Assembly (NCBI RefSeq): GCF_010820665.1
Contig: NZ_JAAIKC010000014.1
Span: forward strand, 62,001-126,000
DNA length: 64,000 nucleotides
From: Paenibacillus sp. SYP-B3998
GTDB lineage: Bacteria > Bacillota > Bacilli > Paenibacillales > NBRC-103111
Reading direction: 5' to 3'
The position numbers and the translations under genes are program-made. This document shows positions 25,295 to 34,507 of this stretch, in pieces. Numbering within the stretch: the first letter of the stretch is position 1; each line of letters begins with the position of its first letter. Under the pieces are notes generated by a model. That model did not search any database, was not told where the DNA came from, and saw only the letters and a list, made by a program, of their open reading frames with translations.

Positions 25295-26670
25295 AAACAC
25301 TGTATCTACGTATCGTTATCACCTTCATTGTCATTGCCATGGTCAGCAGTATGTTAGCGTTAATCCTCTCTAACGGATATTATCTGATCAAGCTGCGCGG
25401 AGAGAACGAACAGAAAGTATGGACGATTACAAATGAAATTCGGACCCTATATGAGCAAATGCCGGATCTTGAGCCGTCAACCTATTTCACGCACATCGCT
25501 AACATGGGCTTTCAAATTTATGCCGTGAATGATCAATTAGCCGGGACCTTCTATGGAACTCCATTCAAACATACATTCATCGATCCTGAGCAAATTCGCA
25601 GCGTACTGGCGGGGGAAACGTACCGAGGCATTTTGAAAGAGCGTCATTTCCTCATGGCTACAGGTTTTTTTGAAAATAGTATTCAAAATTCCATCGGGGT
25701 TCCCATTCAGTTGAAAGGAAAGCCCTATGCGCTTTTCGTAAGGCCTAATCTAGAACAACAGATTGGCGGCGTACGCATCTTAATGGCCTTTCTCTTAGGT
25801 CTTACCTTTCTGTTCAGTATTATCCTGATCGTCATTCTCTCTCAATTTATTGTAAAACCCGTCAAAAAGTTAACCGAAGCGACGAAGCGAATTGTCAGCG
25901 GGGATTATGAAATCATGATGGACGTGTCACGGCGAGACGAGCTTGGCGACTTGGCCCGAGATTTCACGCATATGGCACAGTCTTTAAAGCAGTTGGATGA
26001 CATGAGACAGGAGTTTGTTGCCAACGTTTCGCATGAAATTCAATCCCCTTTAACGTCTATTCAAGGATTTGCTGGGTCTATCTTAGATGACAAAACATCC
26101 GACGAGGAAAAAGAACGCTATCTCCATATTATTTTGGAAGAAAGCCAGCGTATGTCTTCCTTAAGCAAGCAACTGCTGACCCTAGCATCGCTAGACAAAG
26201 AAGAGCATGTTGTGAAACCCTCCGTCTATCGATTGGATGAGCAGCTCCGACAACTTTTAATTGTGATTGAATGGCAGTGGAGTCAGAAACAGCTAGAGAT
26301 CGAACTGGACTTACCCGAGTTGGAAATCACTGCTGATGCTGAGCTACTTTATCAAGTTTGGCTTAATTTGATCACCAACAGCATCAAGTTTTCTCGGCCT
26401 GGCGACACGCTAGGTATTGAAATTAGAAATCTTCAGAATGAGCTCGTGGTTCAGATTCGCGATACAGGCATTGGCATACCGGACTCAGAGCTGCCTCATA
26501 TTTTTGAGCGGTTCTATAAAGCTGATAAAGCAAGGAATCGCACTCGCTCGGGGAGTGGACTCGGCCTATCCATCACCAAGAAAATTATTGAGCTGCATCA
26601 TGGAACCATTCAAGTGCATAGTATAATTGGCGAAGGCACAACCTTTGCCGTACACTTACCTCGTTTGTAA
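25291..26670 (+). CDS. Sensor histidine kinase
   Basis: A 459-residue membrane kinase partner of the preceding regulator. TM1 residues about 8-30, extracellular region about 31-160, TM2 about 165-185, HAMP, HisKA with SHEIQSPLTSI (phospho-His248), HATPase with N-box NLITNSIKF, DTGIGI and GSGLGLSITK. GTG start. The signal is unknown; the MMPL exporter directly downstream suggests response to membrane-active compounds. Confidence 0.94.
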   Translation: MKTLYLRIVITFIVIAMVSSMLALILSNGYYLIKLRGENEQKVWTITNEIRTLYEQMPDLEPSTYFTHIANMGFQIYAVNDQLAGTFYGTPFKHTFIDPEQIRSVLAGETYRGILKERHFLMATGFFENSIQNSIGVPIQLKGKPYALFVRPNLEQQIGGVRILMAFLLGLTFLFSIILIVILSQFIVKPVKKLTEATKRIVSGDYEIMMDVSRRDELGDLARDFTHMAQSLKQLDDMRQEFVANVSHEIQSPLTSIQGFAGSILDDKTSDEEKERYLHIILEESQRMSSLSKQLLTLASLDKEEHVVKPSVYRLDEQLRQLLIVIEWQWSQKQLEIELDLPELEITADAELLYQVWLNLITNSIKFSRPGDTLGIEIRNLQNELVVQIRDTGIGIPDSELPHIFERFYKADKARNRTRSGSGLGLSITKKIIELHHGTIQVHSIIGEGTTFAVHLPRL

Positions 26671-26733
26671 TCCAACATTCATCGTCCGTTCATATTCCTT
26701 TTCTACAATTCAATTAGAATTAGGAGAGGGGAT

Positions 26734-28962
26734 TTGAACAAAATGAATCCATTTTCACATAAATGGGCTAGCTGGGTTAGCAGCTCTAAAGGGGCCAAAA
26801 TCGTTCTTACCAGCTGGCTTCTCGTCATCATTATCTTAAGCGCCGTTGCGCCTTCATCTAAGCAAGTTGCACAAAGCGGCGGGGAAGGCAGCATTCATGA
26901 GGATACGCTATCCGCGGCTGCTCAACAAATTTTAAAAGAGCAATACCCATTCCAGGACGGATTAACCGCCTTACTCGTCTTCCATGGACAAAGCGCACTA
27001 TCAGAAGCTGAGCGCGTCAATATCCAAAAAATCAGTGAATGGCTTTCCTCCGATCAGAAGCCAACCTTGATCAGCAGTGCAGTTCCTTTCCATAAGCTGC
27101 CTAAACCGCAGCAGGATAAGTTATTTTCGCAGGATCAATCCACCCTTCTTCTAACCGTTTCCTTACAGAAGGGCCTAGAGTCAGGTCAAATTTATGACAC
27201 CCTGCAGCAGATTCGCAAGTATGCCGAGCAAGTAGGAACAGGGACGGTCAAGCTTGAAATTACAGGACCTGCCGGTATCTCTTCCGATACGATTCTGCTT
27301 TTCAAGAAGGCAGACTTCGTCTTAATGCTTGCCACTATTGTTTTGATTTTAGTTATTTTAATTGTTATTTATCGTTCCCCGCTTCTGGCTCTGCTGCCGT
27401 TAGTCCTTGCAGGCCTTGTCTATGAAGTCGTGGATCGGCTGATCGGACTGGCGGGTAAGCTCGGTTGGTTCTTCGTAGAGAAGCAATCGCTTTCCATCAT
27501 GATGATCCTCCTCTTTGCCGTACTCACCGATTATTGCTTATTTATCGTCGCTCGTTATCGTACTGAGCTCAAGAAATCTGTCTCAAAGTATGACGCCATG
27601 ACAGCCGCATTATCTACGGTTGCTGAGCCTATCCTCTTCAGCGGTGGCACCGTGTTAATCGCCATGCTCACCTTATTCACGGCTGTGTTCAAACCATACA
27701 ATCACTTTGCTCCTGTGTTTTCTGTTGCTATGGTCATCATTCTGCTCGGTGGTTTAACGCTTATTCCAGCCGCGTTCGCACTAGTCGGACGCAAGGCCTT
27801 CTGGCCGTTGGTTCCAAAGGTGCAGTTGGTGAAGGCAGAGGAACAACCTAAGGGATTCTGGACAAAAGTAAGTGCATTTGTGACAAAAAAGCCTGGTATT
27901 ACTGCTATAGTATTGCTCGCACTCTTAGTCGGATCTTCCCTTTCTTCGCTAACAATGAGCTATTCGTTTAATTTAATGAAATCCTTTCCTAGTGATATCT
28001 CCTCGCGGCAAGGATTCGATATTTTGCAGGAACGCTTCCCGCAAGGGCAATTAGCTCCGGTCACTGTCGTTTTGACATCGGAGAGAGAGATCGCGCTGGA
28101 TGCCTCATTTATCGATAAAGCCGGCGTCCTGGTACGTGCTATCAAAGAAAGAAAAGGCGTTAGCGCGATTACACCGGAGATCGCCCCAGAGCTGCTAGCC
28201 GCGAATAACCCAACGGCTGCTTCGATGCTCGGACAACAAAAGCACACGGTTAAATTCCAGTTAACGTTACAGCAAAATCCTTATGATCAAGAGGCCCTTG
28301 ATTTCATTCGTCAGTTACGCACGGATAGCGACCAATTATTGAGAGACAGCGGATTCGATCCTGCGCAATATGCACTTCATTATGCAGGACAAACGGCTGA
28401 GCAATTGGACGTAAGAACGATGAATAGGCGTGATACAATCGTACTCTTCTCGCTTATTACGCTCTTCATTACGGCTATGCTCGTATGGCAAGCTCGATCC
28501 TTCCGATTAGCTCTGACGATGATGGCGACGATGCTGTTATCCTATGCGGCCACCATGGGGCTTGTATGGGGCGTATGCCATTACGGATTTGGCTATGATG
28601 CCTTCAGTTATCGTTTGCCCGTTTACACCTTTGTATTCCTAATCGCACTAGGTGTGGATTATAACATCATCTTAGTCTCTCGGATAAAAGAAGAAGCGCG
28701 AAAGTACGAATGGCGTGAAGCCATTCAACGCGGTGTCGCTTTGACAGGCGGTGTTATTTCTTCAGCAGGGATTGTCCTGGCTGCTACCTTCTGCGTATTA
28801 ATGACACAACCCCTGCAAGAGCTGATGTTGTTCGGCTTCGCCATGGCGGCCGGTATCTTGATCGATACGTTCCTTGTTCGGGGAATGCTGTTGCCCGCCC
28901 TGATGACTTATCTGGGACGAAGCACGAAATTTCACCCGGCCAAATCATCAGCTAAGCTCTGA
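26734..28962 (+). CDS. MMPL/RND family exporter
   Basis: A 742-residue transporter with about 12 transmembrane helices in two halves, each with a large extracellular loop after the first helix, the MMPL layout (as in YdgH/YdfJ). Motifs include LLFAVLTDYCLFIVARYRTEL and the second-half LIALGVDYNIILVSRIKEE. Likely exports lipids or hydrophobic toxins using the proton gradient. TTG 26734 fits AGGAG best; ATG 26743 is an alternative. It follows the two-component system by 63 bases and is its likely target. Confidence 0.92.
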   Translation: MNKMNPFSHKWASWVSSSKGAKIVLTSWLLVIIILSAVAPSSKQVAQSGGEGSIHEDTLSAAAQQILKEQYPFQDGLTALLVFHGQSALSEAERVNIQKISEWLSSDQKPTLISSAVPFHKLPKPQQDKLFSQDQSTLLLTVSLQKGLESGQIYDTLQQIRKYAEQVGTGTVKLEITGPAGISSDTILLFKKADFVLMLATIVLILVILIVIYRSPLLALLPLVLAGLVYEVVDRLIGLAGKLGWFFVEKQSLSIMMILLFAVLTDYCLFIVARYRTELKKSVSKYDAMTAALSTVAEPILFSGGTVLIAMLTLFTAVFKPYNHFAPVFSVAMVIILLGGLTLIPAAFALVGRKAFWPLVPKVQLVKAEEQPKGFWTKVSAFVTKKPGITAIVLLALLVGSSLSSLTMSYSFNLMKSFPSDISSRQGFDILQERFPQGQLAPVTVVLTSEREIALDASFIDKAGVLVRAIKERKGVSAITPEIAPELLAANNPTAASMLGQQKHTVKFQLTLQQNPYDQEALDFIRQLRTDSDQLLRDSGFDPAQYALHYAGQTAEQLDVRTMNRRDTIVLFSLITLFITAMLVWQARSFRLALTMMATMLLSYAATMGLVWGVCHYGFGYDAFSYRLPVYTFVFLIALGVDYNIILVSRIKEEARKYEWREAIQRGVALTGGVISSAGIVLAATFCVLMTQPLQELMLFGFAMAAGILIDTFLVRGMLLPALMTYLGRSTKFHPAKSSAKL

Positions 28963-29051
28963 GCGTTCACCCAACTTGGGCGCTTAGGTTCCTTATCTAC
29001 AGTAGCTCTGCAGCCTCTCTATGCATACATATAGGATAGAGAGGAGCGTGG

Positions 29052-29378
29052 GTGCTGGTCATGTTGAACAACAAACCAAGCGAGAAGCATAAGCAGCAGC
29101 TCCCCAGCGCACGGGGCATCCGCCGAGCATGCAGCAAGGAGTTATATCGCACAGCGAAACGCTTGAAGGTTTGGATTTCTCCCGAACAAATGAAGCAGGC
29201 CGAGGAGCTTTACGTGAAGAAGGTCATGCTCAATCTCCCCTTCATCGTTGATAGTGGCAGTAATCGTAAAGCACTTTCCGATTGGTTCGACGAAAATGTC
29301 GGTCCCGATATTGCTCCACTGTGGAACGTTGAACGAGATGTACTGAATCTTGCGTTTCGAAACGCATTCGGCGGTTGA
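29052..29378 (+). CDS. Conserved hypothetical protein (108 residues)
   Basis: A basic, soluble 108-residue protein of unknown function. It has SARGIRRACSKELYRTAKRLKVWI in its first third, LPFIVDSGSNRKAL in the middle and an acidic DWFDENVGPDI region before RNAFGG. I recall similar proteins in Paenibacillus but no defined role. GTG 29052 lies five bases from GAGGAG; ATG 29061 is possible. It ends at a shared bidirectional terminator. Confidence 0.7.
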   Translation: MLVMLNNKPSEKHKQQLPSARGIRRACSKELYRTAKRLKVWISPEQMKQAEELYVKKVMLNLPFIVDSGSNRKALSDWFDENVGPDIAPLWNVERDVLNLAFRNAFGG

Positions 29379-29385
29379 GAAGAAA

Positions 29386-29430
29386 AAGAAGGCCATGGGC
29401 ACGACAACTACCCATCGACCTTCTTTTTTT
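29386..29430. terminator. Bidirectional terminator
   Basis: AAGAAGG..ATGGG / CCCAT..CCTTCTT stem flanked by an A-run on the left and a T-run on the right, between the convergent 29052-29378 gene and the alpha-galactosidase gene. It overlaps the stop of the latter. Confidence 0.85.
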
Positions 29431-30727
29431 AGTTGTAGGCAGGCAGCCACTTGCCGTGTGCCTCGATCAATTCGTCGCACATAGCAATAATATCGTCCAT
29501 GGAAAGCTCAGCCGATGTATGCGGGTCCAGCATTGCCGCATGATAAATATGCTCGCGTTTGTGTGTAATAGCCGCTTCAATCGTAAGCAGCTGTGTATTA
29601 ATGTTCGTACGATTAAGTGCCGCGCACTGTGGAGGCAGGTCCCCAACATAGGTAGGGGTGATGCCGCTGCGATCAACTAAACAGGGGACTTCTACGCATG
29701 CTTCGCGTGGTAAATTCGTTATTAATCCGGTATTCATAACGTTGCCGCCAATTTTGAACGGTTTATCCGTTTCCATAGCTTCGAAAATATACGAGGCGTA
29801 TTCATGGGAACGCTCGTGTTTCAAATTCGCGTCATTCACAAGATCATTACGCATTTGTTTCCATCTCGATATTTGCTCGATGCATCGGCGGGGATACTCA
29901 TCTAACGGAATGTTGAAGCGGTCGATTAGCGCTGGATAATTCCGTTTGATGAAGTACGGATGGTATTCGGCATTGTGCTCGGAGGACTCCGTAATGTAGT
30001 AGCCGAACTTCAGCATCATTTCATAGCGGACCATATCCCAGTGCTTCTCATTTTGCTTCTCCGCTGCCCGTTTCTTGATCTCTGGATATAGATCAACACC
30101 ATCCTTAGTCACTTCAAGCAGCCAAGCCATATGGTTGATTCCGGCGATTTTGCTCTTAACGCCTTCCTGATCGAGGCCGAGACTTTTGAACAAATGCGGC
30201 AGGCAGGCCTGTACGCTGTGGCATAACCCAACTGTACGCACGCCGCCATACGTGTTCATGACATTCGTTAGCACAGCCATTGGATTGGTGTAATTCAGAA
30301 ACCATGCATCAGGACAAACTTCACGTATATCCGCAGCAAATTCGAGCATCACTGGAATCGTGCGTAAGCTGCGGAATATCCCACCAATACCGACGGTATC
30401 CGCGATGGTTTGACGCAAACCGTATTTTTTTGGTATTTCAAAATCGGTCATTGTACAAGGATCATAGCCCCCGACTTGAATCGCATTAACTACATATTTA
30501 GCTCCGCGCAGCGCTTCTTTTCGATCCGTATACGCTTTCACAATAGAGGCGCTTCCACTTGTTTTCTTGATATGATTGAGCATATTGGCCGAATCCTGCA
30601 ATCGCTCGCGGTCAATATCGAACAGCGCTAATTCAAAGCCCTGAAGTGCAGGGGTCAGCAAACAGTCACCCAGTACATTTTTAGCAAAAATGGTGCTTCC
30701 TGCCCCTAGAAATGTAATCTTGGACAT
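29429..30727 (-). CDS. melA: Alpha-galactosidase, glycoside hydrolase family 4
   Basis: A 432-residue NAD- and Mn-dependent hydrolase that cleaves alpha-galactosides such as melibiose in the cytoplasm. The Rossmann motif GAGSTIF (residues 8-14), ALFDID, the NYTNPM motif (145-150) and the metal site CHS (169-171) are visible. Among GH4 enzymes the CHS form is typical of alpha-galactosidases. GGAGGAGA precedes the ATG. It is divergent from an AraC-type regulator, the layout of a melibiose/raffinose locus, but there is no linked transporter. Confidence 0.88.
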   Translation of the reverse strand: MSKITFLGAGSTIFAKNVLGDCLLTPALQGFELALFDIDRERLQDSANMLNHIKKTSGSASIVKAYTDRKEALRGAKYVVNAIQVGGYDPCTMTDFEIPKKYGLRQTIADTVGIGGIFRSLRTIPVMLEFAADIREVCPDAWFLNYTNPMAVLTNVMNTYGGVRTVGLCHSVQACLPHLFKSLGLDQEGVKSKIAGINHMAWLLEVTKDGVDLYPEIKKRAAEKQNEKHWDMVRYEMMLKFGYYITESSEHNAEYHPYFIKRNYPALIDRFNIPLDEYPRRCIEQISRWKQMRNDLVNDANLKHERSHEYASYIFEAMETDKPFKIGGNVMNTGLITNLPREACVEVPCLVDRSGITPTYVGDLPPQCAALNRTNINTQLLTIEAAITHKREHIYHAAMLDPHTSAELSMDDIIAMCDELIEAHGKWLPAYN

Positions 30728-30874
30728 CGACTAATCTCCTCCATATGGTCGTGTTTAATCTCCATTTCACTATAGCCCAGGAGTGCTTTGCTGCATATGG
30801 ATTGAACGAACACCTATATGGACATTTGTAGTTTATTATCGTACGCTATTAGCAAAAATAAAAAAGAGGATCCT

Positions 30875-31726
30875 ATGAACCCGGACCACTCCTTCTTTAC
30901 AATAAGCATCAATCAGCTTACAAATCATACCGAATTATCCGTGCTTTTTAGTGGAGAAGGCAAGCCTATCCCCCTACACAAGATGGGTCCTGCTGTGCAC
31001 GATTATTATCTCATTCATACCGTTCTATCAGGTAAAGGCACGTTTGAAATACGCGAGCGCACGTATACTTGCAGCGCGGGGGATACTTTTGTCATTTTTC
31101 CTGGAGAGCTTTTTACTTATACCGCAGATGCCGATCAACCTTGGCACTACGCGTGGGTTGCTTTTACAGGTCGGGCAGCGAGTACGACTTTGTCCGCAAT
31201 CGGCGTTACCCCTGAGCATCCTATTATTTCAAGAAATCGCATACGCTCCATACGTCACTTTTATCGTCGAATCCGTTCCAGCTTTCAGCAGTCCGAGTAT
31301 GCAGCGCTTGAGGATTTACAAGGCAGCGGTTGGCTTCGCCTACTGCTTAGTGAGCTCGGACAAGTGAATCGCAATCGGCTGACGGTTAAGCCCGCACATG
31401 AATCGGACATTCAACGCCAAGTCGGTCAAGCCATCCGTTATTTGGAGCTGCAGTACACTCAGCTTGTTTCCATCGATGAGCTTGCTCATATGTTAGGCTA
31501 CCATCGTACGTACTTATGCAAAATGTTCAAAAAATCCACGGGCTTGTCTCCCATGCAATACTTGTTCAAAATTCGAATGGAACGCGCCCAGCAGTTACTT
31601 GCGACGTCCATGACGATTGATCAAGTAGCCTCATCTGTCGGCTTTAACGATGCCCTTTATTTCTCCAAGCAATTCCGAAAATGGCGTGGGATCGCGCCCT
31701 CCGTTTACCGCAAAAATTACATCTGA
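30875..31726 (+). CDS. AraC family regulator next to alpha-galactosidase
   Basis: A 283-residue regulator with an N-terminal AraC-type cupin sensor (HKMGPAVHDYYLIHTVLSG, AGDTFVIFPGELFTY) and C-terminal double helix-turn-helix (VSIDELAHMLGYHRTYLCKMFKKSTGLSPMQY and VGFNDALYFSKQFRKWRG). ATG 30875 has AGAGGATCC upstream; longer in-frame starts to 30818 lack a site. Probably senses an alpha-galactoside and activates the divergent GH4 gene. Confidence 0.9.
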   Translation: MNPDHSFFTISINQLTNHTELSVLFSGEGKPIPLHKMGPAVHDYYLIHTVLSGKGTFEIRERTYTCSAGDTFVIFPGELFTYTADADQPWHYAWVAFTGRAASTTLSAIGVTPEHPIISRNRIRSIRHFYRRIRSSFQQSEYAALEDLQGSGWLRLLLSELGQVNRNRLTVKPAHESDIQRQVGQAIRYLELQYTQLVSIDELAHMLGYHRTYLCKMFKKSTGLSPMQYLFKIRMERAQQLLATSMTIDQVASSVGFNDALYFSKQFRKWRGIAPSVYRKNYI

Positions 31727-31745
31727 GCCCTGCGGTAACCTTCAT

Positions 31746-32963
31746 TTATTTTCTTGCGGGTAATTGAATGTTGGCTTTCGCCCTATTGATCGAACTCAAC
31801 ATTCCGAACAGCATCACGGTAAACGCCAAGATGATGATACTTACGGCTATTATGGCTGTCGGAATCGTTATCAAATCCGTAAGGACGCCACCGATGAGAG
31901 GGCCTATGATCATTCCGATAGCATGAAACATGTTAAACAAAGCATAAGCTGATCCGTAATCTCCGCTTTCTCCGCCTTCATCCACGATCGACCCCAAAGA
32001 GGATAGCGCTGGAGACAAGGTAAAACCAATCATCCCTCCTACTACCACAAGCACGGCGACCTCTTGCCAGAAGGACTGCGATAATACAATGAATGGCATG
32101 GATACCGCCAAGCCTGCTAAGCCGAGCAGCATCATGGCTAAAGGGTTAAATCTGCTGGTCATCGCCCCTGAAATCGGTGCCATCGCACCGTAAGCCAGCG
32201 TCATAGCGCCAATCAATAAGCCTATTTCTAGTGGGGTGACAGCCAATCGTTCGGTAAGAAATACAGGAAGAAGCGGTTCTAACAACGTAAGAGAGATTTC
32301 TGCTAACAGAACGACTGCCGCAATATAAAGTACGGAACGATTTCGTAGAAGGCTGCTTCCTTCCTTCGTACCCGTGCTTTTCGTACGAGCCGACTCTTTT
32401 AAAAATAAGAATGAAGCTGCGATCGTTACTAGTATTAAAGTGGCCGCGCAGAAAAACGGCATGCGGAACCCGCCTAATTCGAATAGCCAGCCACCTATCG
32501 GCGCGCCTAGCAAAGAACCTGTAGATATCCCCGTCATGGCTATTCCCATAACTGGACCTCGTGATTTGCCTGGAAACAAGTCAGCCAACAATGCAAGTGC
32601 TGCCGTCCATGAGGCTGCTGCTGCTATGCCTTGTATGAAGCGAGCGCTTATAAGCAGCGTCATATTTTCTGCGTAAACAAATAGACAAGTGGACAGAGCA
32701 AGTCCAAGTAATCCCATAATCATTGGCGTTTTTCTTCCGATTCGATCAGATAACCAACCAAACAAAGGGGTCGTTATGAATAAGGCTACTGCATAACTGC
32801 TAAATAATATGCCCATCATAGTGGAGGATGGGTTTAATTTTTCGGTGAAATAAGGAATCATAGGGATCAACAGACTATACAACAGCATATCGATAAACAA
32901 AATCGCAATTACTAGACTCAGACCGATTCGTTGGGCTTTACTCATATTTTGAAACATATTCAT
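31746..32963 (-). CDS. MFS transporter (drug-efflux type)
   Basis: A 405-residue major facilitator with 12 predicted helices and the loop 2-3 motif GWLSDRIGRKTPM. The loop GPVMGIAMTGISTGSLLGAPIGG resembles motif C of drug/H+ antiporters. Probably exports a small toxic compound. It follows the TetR gene on the same strand, with a palindromic operator between them. Confidence 0.9.
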   Translation of the reverse strand: MNMFQNMSKAQRIGLSLVIAILFIDMLLYSLLIPMIPYFTEKLNPSSTMMGILFSSYAVALFITTPLFGWLSDRIGRKTPMIMGLLGLALSTCLFVYAENMTLLISARFIQGIAAAASWTAALALLADLFPGKSRGPVMGIAMTGISTGSLLGAPIGGWLFELGGFRMPFFCAATLILVTIAASFLFLKESARTKSTGTKEGSSLLRNRSVLYIAAVVLLAEISLTLLEPLLPVFLTERLAVTPLEIGLLIGAMTLAYGAMAPISGAMTSRFNPLAMMLLGLAGLAVSMPFIVLSQSFWQEVAVLVVVGGMIGFTLSPALSSLGSIVDEGGESGDYGSAYALFNMFHAIGMIIGPLIGGVLTDLITIPTAIIAVSIIILAFTVMLFGMLSSINRAKANIQLPARK

Positions 32964-32992
32964 GATATCTGACCTCGCATTTTCTTAATTTC

Positions 32993-33035
32993 ACTAATAA
33001 AATTTTACTAATAAAACTATTTTTGTTTTATTAGT
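32993..33035. promoter_or_regulatory. Probable TetR-family operator upstream of the MFS gene
   Basis: ACTAATAAAA occurs twice as a direct repeat (32993-33002, 33007-33016) and once inverted (TTTTATTAGT, 33026-33035). The second and third copies form a perfect 10-bp inverted repeat with a 9-base spacer. It lies in the gap between the TetR gene and the exporter gene. Confidence 0.65.
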
Positions 33036-33078
33036 TTTCTTAGACAAAAGAAAAGAATAAAAGCCGTTTCATCGACTT

Positions 33079-33651
33079 TCATTCGACCTTCTCGTTCCTT
33101 GGCACCAATCCAAACATTAACACTTCCACAATTGACGATAGCGCTTCGGCAACCGTAATCTGATTCTTCATAAAAAATCGCTGATCCAGCGTCGAATTCA
33201 TCGCATCTATAATCATCTTCATTAATAACGCTATATTTTTATTAACAATGATTCCTTCACGAATTCCTTGTTCGATTAGCACATGAAGCGTATGCCAGTC
33301 ATCTTTGAGCGCGGAATCAATTCGACTCCATTGCTCAGGGTAATACCGCTTCATCTGCTCTAGAATTCTTAAGTCATACAGCTCGTAATGGTTGGGCAGA
33401 ACGGTCATAACACCTTTGATTTTATCTAATAAAGACAAGCTCTCATCTTGGATAATAGCTTCCGTTTTCTCATCCGCTTCACGCAAGGTTTGTTCAATAA
33501 TCGCTTCCAAGAGCTCCACTTTGGAGGAAAAGTTCTCATACAGCGTGCGTTTGCTAATGCCTAGCCGTTTGGCTAGATCATCCATTGTAAATTTCATGCC
33601 TTTATCATGAATCTCTTCGATAAATGCACTCATTATTCGATCTTTCTTCAT
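33079..33651 (-). CDS. TetR/AcrR family repressor
   Basis: A 190-residue repressor. The N-terminal helix-turn-helix (FTMDDLAKRLGISKRTLYENFSSKVELLEAI) is of standard TetR form; the C-terminal helical ligand domain is unassigned. ATG 33651 is preferred because GGGGGA lies at good spacing; a TTG lies two codons upstream. It precedes the MFS exporter and most likely represses it through the palindrome at 33007-33035. Confidence 0.9.
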   Translation of the reverse strand: MKKDRIMSAFIEEIHDKGMKFTMDDLAKRLGISKRTLYENFSSKVELLEAIIEQTLREADEKTEAIIQDESLSLLDKIKGVMTVLPNHYELYDLRILEQMKRYYPEQWSRIDSALKDDWHTLHVLIEQGIREGIIVNKNIALLMKMIIDAMNSTLDQRFFMKNQITVAEALSSIVEVLMFGLVPRNEKVE

Positions 33652-33760
33652 TATCAATCCCCCAGTCGGGTTTGGAAACTAGTTAAACAAAAAAAGTTTT
33701 CACAGTATCGATCTATTCATTTTACCTCGGTTCTTCTGAAAGTGCAAGATGACTCCTTGA

Positions 33761-34135
33761 TTTTTCGGTCAGGGCGTGCTTGCTCCTGCAGATGGTACCG
33801 TCATCGAGGTTGTTAGTGACATTGCGGATAACTCCCCTGTCGGCACCATGAATGCCAAGCAGCCCGCAGGCAACCGAGTGGTCATCGACCACGGCAATGG
33901 CGAATACAGCCTGCTGCTGGCTCATCTGAAGATGGGCTCAGCCAAGGTGCAGAAGGGAGCTATCGTTAAGAAAGGAGACCTTGTAGGCTTATGCGGTAAT
34001 TCAGGCAATTCCAGTGAAGCGCATATTCATTTCCAAGTTTCCAACAATCCGACCCTGGATTTGGGCAAAGCGCTGCCTGTTCGCTATGAGGGTGACGTGA
34101 AGGTCCTGCAAGGACAGACCCTAGTTGGATCTTAA
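33761..34135 (+). pseudogene. Truncated M23 peptidase (LytM-type) fragment
   Basis: From 33761, right after a TGA, a frame reads FFGQGVLAPADGTVIEVV, then QPAGNRVVIDHGNGEYSLLLAHL, KKGDLVGLCGNSGNSSEAHIHFQ. This is the second half of an M23 metallopeptidase with its HxH motif (HIH). The first half, with the N-terminal His and Asp zinc ligands, is missing, and no start codon or ribosome binding site fits. It cannot be an active endopeptidase as it stands. Confidence 0.7.
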
Positions 34136-34218
34136 AAATTGAGGAACGGCCTTCTCGCATCTCCTGCCTACGAAAAAGCCGCTCTTTATTTTCTTTCAAT
34201 GTCTTATCTATGCAACCG

Positions 34219-34440
34219 TCATACAACACTTGCCCCATCGATCAAATCAGGATCATTGGTATTTGTGCTGCTGTTCTGATTATTAGTTAGCGTTCCGAAG
34301 CTGTCTCCTGGTGTAAACGAGTTTGCACCCGCATTCATCTTGGAGTTGCTTGACATCACAATGAAACCGACATCTCCGACTTGGACATTAGAACTGTTTG
34401 CTACGCTGTTAATTCTAATGCTTCCGACTATTGAATTCAT
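34219..34440 (-). CDS. GerPA/GerPF-like spore germination protein
   Basis: A 73-residue protein with the GerPA/GerPF pattern: MNSIVGSIRINSV at the N-terminus, VGDVGFIVMSSNSKMNAGANSF in the middle, and NTNDPDLID near the end. In Bacillus the gerP operon lets germinants pass the spore coat. GGGAGGGAG precedes ATG 34440. Here it is a single gene, not in a gerP operon. Confidence 0.8.
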   Translation of the reverse strand: MNSIVGSIRINSVANSSNVQVGDVGFIVMSSNSKMNAGANSFTPGDSFGTLTNNQNSSTNTNDPDLIDGASVV

Positions 34441-34507
34441 CCGTTGGCTCCCTCCCGCCACAAAACGTCCCATAGCCATCGTATGTAAGTGTTAGCCCAA
34501 ACGTCAC

